From: Lumbricus rubellus
Taxonomy: Eukaryota; Annelida; Clitellata; Crassiclitellata; Lumbricidae
Length of the DNA: 64,000 bases
Direction of reading: 5' to 3'
Assembly: GCA_945859605.1 (NCBI GenBank)
Contig: OX243816.1
Span: forward strand, 27,927,143-27,991,142
The first letter of the stretch is position 1. The number at the start of each line of letters is the position of its first letter. The notes beneath the pieces were generated by a model. That model had not been told where the DNA came from, did not search any database, and saw only the letters and a list, made by a program, of their open reading frames with translations. A program made the position numbers and the translations under genes. Of this stretch, positions 25,857-38,000 are shown one piece after another.

Positions 25857-26512
25857 TTCACTCAAATGATCAGCTTTAAATTCTGAATCCAATGATACCA
25901 AACTGATTAAGAATGTCTTACGATTGGTTGAAATATTAGCAAAAAAACCGTTTTGAGGTTACTTTTTGCCTGCCCTGTAAATCCCTGACATGGTGGGATT
26001 TATGGGGATTTTCAATCAAATGATCAGCTTTAAATTCTGAATCCAATGATGCCAAACTGATTAAGAGTATCTTACGTTTGGCCGAAATATTAGCAAAAAA
26101 CCGCTTTGGGGTTTCTTTTTTTGGCCACCCTGTAAATCCCTGACATGGGATTTATGGGGATTTTCACTCAAATGATCAGCTTTAAATTCTGAATCCATTG
26201 ATACCAAACTGATTAAGAATATCTCACGTTTGGCCGAAATATTAGCAAAAAAACGCTTTGGGGTTTCTTTTTTTGGCCACCCTGTAAATCCCTGACATGG
26301 GATTGATGGGGATTTTCACTCAAATGATCAGCTTTAAATTCTGAATCCAATGATACCAAACTGATTAAGAATATCTTACGTTTGGCCGAAATATTAGCAA
26401 AAAACCGCTTTGTGGTTTCTTTTTTTGGCCACCCTGTAAATCCCTGACATGGGATTGATGGGGATTTTCACTCAAATGATCAGCTTCAAATTCTGAATCC
26501 AATGATACCAAA
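25853..26512. repeat. 152-bp tandem array, about 4.3 units
   Basis: GATTTTCA(C/A)TCAAATGATCAGC recurs at 25853, 26007, 26159, 26311 and 26463 (spacings 154, 152, 152, 152). Each unit holds CTGATTAAGA, GGCCGAAATATTAGCAAAA and CCTGTAAATCCCTGACATGG. Units are highly similar, so the array is recent or homogenised. There is no spacer structure, so it is a satellite-like array and not CRISPR. Confidence 0.9.
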
Positions 26513-26939
26513 TTTATGCTTGTTACAATTTTGCCCCGGTTTTTTTTATAGTCTACCCGACTAGAGACGCATTTTGTCCAGCAATCGTATTTTAAACTAG
26601 CATAATATCATATTTATTCATTCTTTATGGTGCCACTAATTATTTTATTTGCAGATTAGATGCATACACAACTCCTGTTGTGCATTGTTAATGTAATTTA
26701 CTTTTAGTCTTTATAGTTAGGCCTAATGCAAGTTTATAGTTGCAATAAGAATTTCGTGTTGTGCAGCTTCAAGAGAAATAAATCAGAAGCAGCATGCAGT
26801 CGTTATTAATTTATTACGATGCGGTCTGGCTAGAAATTTACTGTAACCAGCAACACTGTTTGGTGTATGAAGTCAAGCTATATATTTCTACAGCCTGGGC
26901 TGCAGGACTGTTCATGCATTGCATTAAACCAGCGGTTCT

Positions 26940-27742
26940 CAACCCGTGGCCCACCTAAAAAATGGCCCGCCAAGCCTCAAAAATGGCCCTCAAAGAAAAT
27001 CAAAAAAATATTTGAAAAATTTAGAATTTGGACAGGATAGAACACAATTATTTTCTATTACATATTATTTTATTTTGAAGTCTATAAAAATCAAACATTC
27101 TAATGTGAATCAATTATAAAAGTTTTCATATGCTTTTAGTTAATTACATTTTAGCATTGTGGCCCCCTATATGCCCTAATAACTAAGAAAAAGTGGCACT
27201 CGTGTCCTCCCAACAGAAAAAGTGGCCCTCCAGCCAAAAAAGGTTGGGAACCACCAAGGGCGGATACAGAAACTTTGGACGGGGGGGGGGGGGGCCCAAA
27301 AATTTCTTGACACCTTGGCTTGGGAGAAAAAAAAATCGCATCCGCCAAAAAAGTTAATGACCTTTTTTTTTTTAGTCATCCGGCCAAAATTTCGAGAGAA
27401 TCATACCACTTCGTCCGCCAAAAAAGTTGATGACCTTTTTTTTAGTCATCCGGCCAAAATTTCGAGAGAATCATACCACTTCGTCCGCCAAAAAAGTTGA
27501 TGACCTTTTTTTTTAGTCAGCCAGCCAAAATTTCGGGAAAATCAAAAATCATACCATTTCGTCCCCCCAAAAAAGTTGATGACCTTTTTTTTTTTTTAGT
27601 CATCCGGCCAAAATGTCGGGAAAATCATACCATTTCAGCAGTCGCTGAAACCAAATGGGGGGGCCACGATACATGGCATTTCTAAACGGGGGGGGGGGCC
27701 ATGGCCGGACTGGCCCCCTGGATCCGCCCTTGGGAACCACAG
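26940..27742. mobile_element. Outer hAT-like element, interrupted by a second hAT-like element
   Basis: The left end CAGCGGTTCTCAACC and the right end GGTTGGGAACCACAG (the latter shared with the nested insertion) are imperfect inverted termini of a well-known hAT type. A perfect target duplication CATTAAAC flanks it (26932-26939 and 27743-27750). The interior has GGCCC-type repeats and no transposase. The element at 27255-27732 is inserted near its right end. Confidence 0.85.
27255..27732. mobile_element. Nested hAT-like MITE with internal repeats of about 66 bp
   Basis: It begins CAAGGGCGGATAC and ends GTATCCGCCCTTG-like (GGATCCGCCCTTG). A perfect duplication GGAACCAC flanks it (27247-27254 and 27733-27740), created within the outer element. 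The interior has four units with CCGCCAAAAAAGTTGATGACC and TAGTCATCCGGCCAAAAT. The same internal unit occurs, inverted, in the element at 43619-43971. Confidence 0.88.
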
Positions 27743-29051
27743 CATTAAACAAACAAACAAATAAGTAGGCCTATGTGTTATTGTTGAAACAATAATTTCG
27801 GTTACCGATGTTGTACAAGCTGTCAGTTACCAAAAGTATCTTTGTGCTATAGGCCTATTGTATTGTTTGTTTTTTATATCTTACTCAACATATTATTTTT
27901 GACATTCCACAAGCACTGTGGCTTACCAAATTAGTGTTTTGGCTCCTTACCGTTTTATGTAAAACCCAAGGCAAAGTGATCATCTAATTTGAGAGCACTA
28001 TAAGGAATGCAAATTAACTACGAATCATACGACTGGAGGAAGTTGGACACACACAATGATGAAAAACACTTGATGCAGAGTATTCTGATATGAGGAGGAT
28101 TTTAATGGGAAGTTCAACCAGGGAAAGATTTCCACGTAGCAGATGACAACATACATCAAATAAGTACCAGCAGGATCATGGACAATGTGCGAAATAATTT
28201 TTATGCTTAAAATGGTTCACGTCAAGTGTGGCTCGCTGATTAAAACTTAACTACATAAACAAGGGTTGTACTTTTAAACTGTAGTAGGCCTACAAGATGT
28301 AAGGAAGTCCAATTATTTTATTTTCCGGTTTTTGTAATTTTTCAGTTTTTTCTGAGTAAAACTGGATTTTCAGTGTTTTATCATGCTTTTAACATTATGG
28401 TCTCCACTTTTGTGATAAATAACGTTTGCTGGTAACATGTCGACTACCTTTCATACCATTTATTGGTAAGTCACCCAGAAATATGCATGGCAACACCTTG
28501 TAAACTTTGTAGATGTACAATTTTGTACTTGTATGTGTGGAAAATAGAGTAAAAACTGACAACAGTAAAACCAGAGACAACAATAGTTCTGTACAACAGC
28601 CTCTACTACATAAAAATTCCAGTTCAACTAATCAATTCCCAAATTAGGCAACAATTAAATTTAGTTCTGCTGCCCTTGGTGCAGTCAATCTGTTGGATGC
28701 AGTTCTTCCCTGTGACCTCTTTGACCTCTGAAATTCTGTCCGACATTAAATCTTCCAATTTCACTGTGTAGCACCGTCTGTCTTGGTCCTCCTCTCCCGT
28801 CGTTAGCTTCCGTCTTGGTTACCTACAGTCCATTACCTACAGCGCTTATCCTTGTGTACAAAGAGGTCTTTCTCCAGAAAGGCCTCTTCTTTGCAAAAGC
28901 AACTGGACTACACTCATCAGTTGGATGACCAGCGAGTGAGGACACTCCTCCCTTCCTCCTCCTCAAAAGTCTGCGACTGTTTTCGCTCAGTGGACACTGG
29001 CAGACACAGATGACCGATTCCAATCAGGAGGAGCTTCGTCTGCTGTCGATT
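27743..29051. other. 3' flank of the MTA gene
   Basis: No exon-like sequence was found. The part next to 29052 is presumably the 3' UTR of the minus-strand MTA gene; TTTATT (AATAAA on the minus strand) occurs at 28459-28464 and around 28315. Three TAGGCCTA octamers lie at 27766, 27850 and 28285. Confidence 0.4.
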
Positions 29052-32000
29052 TTAATCAAGAACGACGACGCCATCTGCCTCTTTTTCTTTTGTGGTGGAC
29101 GAAGTTTTTGACGGCAGCTGAACCTTTCGCCACGGAATGCGAGCGGTTCGCTTTAGTAAAGACGTCGGAGCAATCTTTCGTAGTTTCCTGCCAATCCATA
29201 CAAAACATATCTGAACATCAGATTTAGGGTGCAGTATATAGCGCAAGAGTCAAACTTCATCTAAAACATATACCGTTCATGTCAATACCTCATTTCTTGA
29301 CAGCTGTTCTAGTGCTTGCGATTTACATTTTCAACCTGCCTATCATAAACACCTCTGTATAAACCAATGTTATTAATCATTATTGATCATTTTGGGAGTG
29401 CTTACTGTACATGCACATCATGGGCATGGCGGTATAGGGGTATGTTTGGTGCCATTGAGCCAGAAGGTTGCGGTTTCGAATCCACCCCAAGCCGCTGCAT
29501 AGGGACCCTGAGCAAGTCCTTCACTCGCAAATGCTCATGCACTTCAGTGTGAAATTCTTATTCATCGCCGTAGTTGGGAATCCTCTGACTGCAATTCTTG
29601 AACGGGCGCTATATAACAAGTGCTTGTACATGCATATACAAAATGTAACTAGTCATATATGTAGCATATTTTCTAGTGCCTTGCTAGCATTTTAATAGCA
29701 TTTAGTCCTTCCCATGCAGGTCTGTGCATCAAGAAATTCATCTCCTCCACTCGTCTCTGGCCATCGCATTTTAATCTCTAAACTCAAAATTTCACACATA
29801 AGAGCAGCTTAGGCACCTCAAGCCATGGTATTGGACCAGAGTTTTTTAATCATTTAAGATGAGGTAGTAAGTAAATAGGACAAGGCAAAGTAGCCAAATG
29901 GTACAAGTATAATGTAATGATGACATACGAAATCATACCTGATGCTTTCTGTGGCCACAAAGTAGAGATCGTCAGGCGTGTCGGCAAGACCTGGATTGTG
30001 CTTTCGGTTACGAACAACACTCGCATTCTTCGTTCCCTGGCTGTTGAGTCGATTCACGGCTGAACTTCTCATCTGCCAATTGTAGCAACACCGCAGGAAT
30101 CTTATTTTATTGCATCGCAAGTGCAGCTTATCAACAAGCATTGTAGCTTGTAAGCCATTTTTTCCTGCAGTTTACAGTTTCAACGTAAAATATCCAAATT
30201 GCAAAATTCAGACATTGAATACAGAACGCAAGTGTTCTGTAATGGACTGCTATGGGTCCACTACTCGTTCTGTTTGTAGATGATCAGTCCACACCAACTT
30301 CTGCAATCCAGTGGAACTTTGAGACGCTAAAGAGAATTAAAATTCATTATAACATCTGCATACCCATATGCTTGGCATTTCATTGCAGGTAACTAACACG
30401 TTGAAATAATGTCTTGAAGCAGTACACGCTGTTGCAGTCAGAAACATAACAGTCTCGTATTAACTCATTCCCGCCTGAATTGTTCCGATACCTATTGCGT
30501 TAATCGGGTCACCCGCGACCCGATCCGGCGGGAAATAGTTAAAGCAAGTACCAGACAATGATGCGAAGTTTGACAATAAGCATGTGCTAAAATATATACG
30601 CGAACCTAATGCAGCTTGTCGGTAAAGGTTTAAAGTAATTGAAAGAAAAGTCAAAAATCATCGGATAGAATATAGATGATGGCATGGTGCAAATGCGTTC
30701 ACGATAATCAGTCAATCTTTTCACTTGACAAGTCTTGCAAAATCACACACACTTCTATACTTCACTTGGACTCCAAACCTGCTATCCATTACATGACTAC
30801 ATTGTAATGCATGGCAGGTTTGGAGTCCATGTGACTGGCTTTCAATTAATTATTGCATGTCAACAGATGAGCATAATTTCTGTAGTAAGTTCTACTCAAT
30901 TTAGCGTATTTACCTTTGGTTCTTTTTGCTTAACGGTAACAACTTGACGAATAACACCAGTCGCCATGTACTTCATCGGTGGACTTCCTCCTCATAAGAA
31001 AAACATAGAACATTACAAGATGACCATTTTTATAATAATTTATTTAATTAAATTACTTTAAATGCATTAAAAATGTGACTTCATTGTTCAGTGGCATTTA
31101 TGGCCAGCAGGCTGTTGACACTCCCCTTTTTAACCCTGGGAAAATTGAGCTAGTTATAGCTTTTATTTTAATTATAATTATTGCAATGCAAAATTTCACC
31201 AAATTTTGCTGCATCTCTTTCCCATATCATGCGAATGCGTTCTTGTGAATTGTTTCGATTGCATAAATGTACCATGTAACCAGTTGCGGTATGTCGACCG
31301 GATTGTTTCAATAAAGAAAATATTATTAATATTATTTTTTTATGTTGCTCCATTTACCATCAGTGCCGTTGATGTGCTCGTAGCTTCTTTTTCGGCTGGA
31401 CGACGATGATGGACCAGATTGGACAGCATTCCCGGAATGGTCATTGGGTGATGACTTTGTCCCTACAATCAATTCCCTCACACATAAAAACTGTCAACGA
31501 TATACAGACAAAAAACTAACTTAGATCTGCACAAATGACTTAATATTCCAAGAAACAGCAAATAGAAAAGCAGTGACTTTGCCAAACTTATGCAAATAAA
31601 GTACAGTGACAGCAACAATATTCTGGCAGTGTAAATGAGCAACTGAACAGGCAAATCTACTTGATTCATAGACAACTAAATAAGAAATGTCTTTCAACAT
31701 GAAATGTCTCCTTTAAAAGGGAACAAAACATTATGAAAATTGCGCTTAGCTTGTGAATGGATGACATACGTGGAGACGGCGCTGGATCCGTCCTTCTGGG
31801 AAAGGCGTATCTCTGCGACTCTTTCCTTTCAGCTGTGTGTTGGAGTAGCGATGGTTTATCCATCTTCACATCAATTCCAAGCCTTTCAGAGACGTTCTCC
31901 ATCTGGACGCGTTTCTTCGCTTTCAGAAGTCGAAGCTTCTTGACAAGCTCTGGCAGGCGTTGCTGGCCTACATGCAATGAAGCAAGACATGCAGCTGGAA

Positions 32001-35000
32001 AGACAGATCACAGGGAAAGATTATAGGAGAGGGAAAGGAAGAGTGAGAAAAATTCCTAGGAGAGAGAACAGAAAACGAGAAAACATAAAACGCCTTGTAG
32101 TCACTCAAAAAAGAATTACATGAAACAAGATGTACAATTACAAGTTATGTTGCACAGTTGTAGTCAACTTTATTCAATAATGCACTATAAAAAGCCCAGA
32201 TGTATACTTTTGCATATAATTCAAAAACATTGTATTCAAAGCTCAGAAAAACATATACAGAGTAAATTATGCAACATTGCGCCTTTTCACTCATTCACCC
32301 ATACACTGAGAATGGCTGAAGTCTGAACAGACACGTTCTTCTGGGAATGAACACTACAAGTACCATTCAACACTTGAAAGCTATTCCACTCGGAATGGAG
32401 CACCTCTGAAAAGATGCAGTGAAGGAACATTATATAAATACTCTGAACGAATGAATGAATGAAAGCATAAAAGAAGGTGTAGCTTACATTCTTGTTTGAT
32501 AAGAGCGATGTTGATGGGATGGAAAGGCCGGCGAGCGGAGCGACAAATGTCGAGAATTCCTTTGCAGACCTGTCGTGATATTCTCGTCAGTGGCGTCGTG
32601 ACAAGACAAAAGGCCGACTTGGTCTTCATGACAAGGAAAGGACTTTCCGACAGACCGACTTGAGCAAGACCATGAGCACCAAGAATGTGCTGCTCCAGTT
32701 GTGACTTTCCACTGAACTCCTGTGGAAATGTATCACACATTTCACACGTAAACTATAAAGGTTTACATAGCAAAGAAATAATGCCATATATGTCTGCGCT
32801 GCAATGGATCAGCTAAAGCACGTCCAAGATCTATGCAAAATGATGGCTTGAATATTTCATATGCATGCATGCATGTGCGTGTGTTGGATGCCAGATAAAA
32901 TACAACCAAATGTCCTAAGCACACTGAGAGCAACGAAAAGAATGATTAAGATCAGTTAACAAATACAACTGTTTGTATTCTAGAAGTAAAACCTACAGAA
33001 TTCAGTATCAAATGCAATTGACACACAAACCAAGTGATCGTGTTCACTTTCAAGTGGAACATTGACACAAAATTCCTTAATAAACACATCTATGTTCTGA
33101 CCTGGTTTCTGTATTGGATTAGGAAATTAAGTTTTCAAACGCTTGTCTCTGTTTTTAGTTATTTAACGCTTGTCTGCTACACGAAATTTTGTGTACACTG
33201 ACTCCACAATAACCCAGATGAACTCGAACTCTGAACACAAAACAGCCATTCTAGCAATAAATTTGATCAGCCTTGAGAGAACCCTATTCCAATTGCAGTC
33301 TTAAGATGCAACAATCACACAAGTACTGGTCACGAGAGCTTGGTGAAATAAAGAATGAAAAAGTAGAATTTAAACCTTGTCACAGCCTTTCACATGACAT
33401 TTGTGAGCATGAACATTGGTCATCTGTACAAGACGTTCAGCTACAGTGCTGCCATCTACAAGACACATAAAAAAGACCACATAAACACGCAATTATAAAC
33501 ACATAGCATCCATAATTTATATCCATAAATCCCATTGAAGAAATTATGAGGCATTCATATTTCCCTATACTAAAAACTATTGGTATACAAAATATTTTAC
33601 AACCCATTGAGTCGCTGATAACACTATGACATGTAAACTAAAATACCTAAACTGGTGCTAGGTTCTAAATGCAGGGCATTCTTTAATTTTATAAATATTT
33701 GACCATCCATCTTGGGGCAATGTTGAGCAGAGGAACACACCAAGTTTTGTTGGCATCTTTAGGCCTCCGTACTTCTTCCAGTAGATCCAGCAGCTTGCAC
33801 ACAGGCGACATTGCATGTGTACAGGGCCCCAGCTGTACCATTGACTCGAGTGATAAGCTGACAACAGACAACAAAACACATTCAAAACATGACAACATTA
33901 AAGAATGTTTGCTATCCTTTCTTAATTGTTTCTTACTTTATTCTAAGTGGTTTAATGAGCTAATTAATAAACTAGTGAGTATTTCCATATCACCCCCTCA
34001 AGAGATTTCTGATGTCTGTCTCTTCCTTCACATCTGCTTTCGTACATTTTCCTCCATGCACAATGCTAGACATTTGCCTGCCCCAAAGATAGTTTGAAAA
34101 GAATTTGAAAATGTCATGAAATGCATTGTCACGTGATATGCGATTGATGTTAGTCCTCCCTCCTCCATCCCTATACCCCCCTACTCTCCATCCGTCTATC
34201 CATCCTCCCTCTCTATCATGACTTTAAAAAAAACAACATAACACGTAAAAAAGAAAATGCAAACATGTGGGCTGTGTAAAATTTCTGTCGACACCTAGAG
34301 AAGTGGCTGATACACATCAATGGCTTCATTAAAGTGATTTCTCTTCTACACACATACAAATACAAACCACACATACATATGCTTTCTTCCATCATTCCAT
34401 TTCTCCTTGCCCTCACACATCTCTCTTTGTCTCCCTCAATCTTCACAAATTCCAGGTTTTTATCTCCATTTGAAAAGTTTCTTTTCCTAGTATCATCCAC
34501 TCTTAAAATTTCTTGCTCCCTGCATTCTAGCGTTTCTGCAGTTCCATCGCCATTTTTATCTTCTCCACTCCCACTCCATTGTCTCTATCACTCTTTTGGA
34601 CATGGCTGTTTACACACACACACTACATCCTTTCTTCAAAACTTCTCAACACTCTCTGCATATCTTTTGTTGTCTTTACGTTGTTATTTAGTCAGTTCCA
34701 AGTCTCCCTGTCTGTGTCCGCCACTATCGCTGCACTTGTACGTGTCCTATCAACAGTTTAGAGTCTCTTGAAAGCCATAATCAACCAGAAAAGCAAATAC
34801 TATGAGAAATTGTCTTAGTCACATATCACAAGAACATCCATCATGTCTAACTAAACATGCAAACAAACGCTAACAAATATGGGAAATTTAATTCAAATTG
34901 TATTGCATGAAAATTAATGTAAAAGTCATTTAATCTGAAACATAAGAAAAATAAAATCAGAAACTCACTGTAGCAGCTCTCACACGACCTCGCAGACATT

Positions 35001-38000
35001 CCATCAGCACCATTCAGTTTCTCGACAATCTGCGCTGGATTGGGCTTGTTGCTACAGAAACACAATTATTCAATAATTAATTATTAATGTTCAAAATATT
35101 CAATTAATTCTGCACACTATTAAAATAATATGGCAATGGCAGACACCATAGTGTGACATGGTAGCCACTGTGGAACATGGAAGCAGATTTTGGGACATCG
35201 TAGCCAATTGGTTAGAAATGGATGCCTTGCAACACGGATAATAGTAAGAATGAAGTGGTCATCTGCTTTGTAAAACTGTGCCCTTGTAGCAGCATGGCTG
35301 TATCACAGGGCCATACAAATTGCCGCAATTTCATCAATAATTAATTATTATACTCCTCAAAGACATGGTCTGCCTGTAAACAAGGAAACAGAGGCATACA
35401 AGGACAGGTGTCAGTCCTCCTGTCACTTTATGATTTTCTCACTGACAGTCCAGGATCAGAGGACCCAGAGAAACTCTAGTGGAGTTTGTCCCAGTCAGCA
35501 ATTGGGACATATATATCTCAAAACATCTTTGTGTGTCGGTGAACCTTACATGAATCCTAAACTCTCGGACGACATTTCAGCATTTTAAACACAAGGCAAG
35601 ACAAGTTAGAGGTTGGTGCAATGATGTATGAAAATGGCTTCACACGAGTGCCTGGCTACAATTCATTACTAGTAAGCACTAAGCTGCAAACTACGTTTTA
35701 TCTCAAATCCGACCAGCATTTTGAAGAGCAGTCACAGCAACATATTAGGCAACAGTTATAATCATAATTGCATTTATCTCAATTTTTAAACTGGCAGGTT
35801 CTGATTGAAGAAATTATTACTGGTCTAATGCTCTAATACAGGGAACACTTTCATGTCATACAGCATAAAGAAACATTGAGCCTTACTAGTTGGGAATGTA
35901 GACCTGCTTCAGTTTACTCTCCCCTTCAGCAGCTTTGATTCTTTTCTTTAAATAAATGTCAAATTAAAATCATACATATATTTGTATGTACACAGAACAC
36001 AAACTCAAGCAATACATATGCATAAACAAAAGAAAACAATAACGTCATTAGTGACGTTTTCAGTTTTTTGCATATACTCTGAAATACTCTGTACCTTTAT
36101 GAGATACTTAAAAGAAGTCAGATACATAAACATAATGCACAGTTGAAAATCATTAATAGAGTCATGGGTGCCCACACATAGGGGCAAGAGAGGGCAATTG
36201 CCCACCCCCTGGAAAACTGACTTCTATTTTTCTAACCACTACTTTTGGGTTTTAACAAATTTCTTCGCATTAAAAGAGTCTTCTTCTTTAAGCATCAATG
36301 TTTTATTTTTAACATATTTCTTCGCACTAAGGAAAACTATTCATAATAAAAATTATGCACAAAATGAAGTTGAGAAATCTGCATAGAGAAACCTCTTTGA
36401 AAATACCTGTGTTCTTAATTTCCAGCTTTTGATTTTTCAAGCTTGTACTACTAAAAAAGTTAATTGTGACCAAAGCAAATTTTTTGCCCAATCCTGCAAA
36501 AATTTCTGCGCGCGCGCCCATGAATAGAGTTAGTTTGCCAGACATTAATTCAAGATTTCCCCTATGATATGCCCACAACCAAGTAAGTCAGATAAAGGAG
36601 TATCATACATTCCACAAATGTTCATACGCATTACACAGATCATACACATTATATCAAGAAAACCTTTCAATTAAACCAGGCAAAATTAAATCTGTTACAG
36701 TTTTAGTTTTATTACCTGTTGTACATATCTGTCTGTTGTCTTCCACATGTAGTAATATTCCACGATACTTTTTAAGCTTTTCCACGGCAACTACAAAGAA
36801 CCAGTTACTTTGCTCAATTTCACTGTTATTCACTTCCTCTGCTACATGAGAAAACTGTAGAGTCTACCACTTTGCTCAGTGTAAAGATATGCTTAACAAT
36901 ATAGCTTACAAAGTCTCGTCTAAATGTCTCGAAAGTCTCTGCCATTAAGTGTAATAAAGTAGCTTACAAAGTCAAGACTGTATAATATCTTGCAAGTATT
37001 TGTTATTTTAAAAGTGAAACAAAGTAGCTTACAAAGTCGAGATTGTATAATATCTCGGAAGTCTTTGCCATTAAGTGTAATAAAGTAAATCTTGTCTAAT
37101 ATCTTGCAAGAAATTTGTCATTAAGTGTAACAAAGTAGCTTACATAGTATTGTCTAATGCCTTGCAAGTATTTGTCATTAAGTGTAACAAAGTAGCTTAC
37201 AAAGTCTTGTCTAATATCCCGGAAGTCTTTGCCGTATTTGTCGAGGGCTTCTTCAAACAGGTTGGCTTCAGAGGCTGACCATTCCTCCATCTCATCCCGA
37301 CAAAGAACTGGACCACTGACAGGAACGAGTCGCTGAGTTGCCTTCGTGATGTCATAGATTTCGTTATGTAGAACGTCCATTGCATGGAACTGAAATCAAC
37401 AAAACTTTTAGTTTTCACTATCTGCCAATTTGATATCAACACATTTTATTTAGTTGCTTGTCGTACGATGAAGGCAGTTTAGCACTTTCAAAATACAGAA
37501 AACAAAACTTTTATTCACCAAGCTTCCACATTATCTACTACACAGTCTATGATCAATAAGAATTAAGAATAGATCTATACTTTAATTTTTACGCTTTCTT
37601 ACACAACTCCTATAGCACATAAGATAAAGTGAAAAGTAAGTGCATAGTTTAACTTAGCAATAGGGACCCTATATTTACAAATTATCCTAAGCCTCGGTTC
37701 AGTAATGTCAAATTTAGTTCTACTAAAGAAACATCATAAAAAACTAGATTCACGAAAACAAATGATAGCTTGCATATTAATAACTTCAATTTATTGGAAT
37801 TGATTAAGCGATCAGCATATTCACAATGTGCAATTCAAGTATGATATCCAATGTATCAAACAGTATCAGTACCAGACAAAGTTATGTAGGCTTGAGAATA
37901 GTGCAAGTTCGCAAAAGAGAATGGTTTACTATCAAAACATTTTCACTTACTAAAGTGATATCCCTTGATGCAGCAGCTGCACTCATGTGTAGACTTGGCT

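Larger units (their letters stand above)
23556..26536. mobile_element. 2.98-kb segment bounded by a perfect 20-bp inverted repeat
   Basis: GGGCAAAATTGTAACAAGCA at 23556-23575 is perfectly inverted at 26517-26536. Between them lie a Mutator-like MITE, two antisense LINE fragments and a 152-bp tandem array ending just before the right repeat. This could be one large non-autonomous DNA transposon that later received insertions. No target duplication was found and no transposase is visible. Confidence 0.45.

Noticed and set aside
25853..26512. Regular repeat array as a possible CRISPR
   Set aside because: Whole 152-bp units repeat with no unique spacers, and the window is animal DNA.
29468..29530. 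Possible tRNA gene (A and B boxes)
   Set aside because: The boxes belong to a SINE head; acceptor and anticodon stems do not form.
34334..34771. 145-codon plus-strand frame rich in Ser and Leu
   Set aside because: It is a C/T-rich low-complexity tract within an MTA intron, open in two frames, with no domain.
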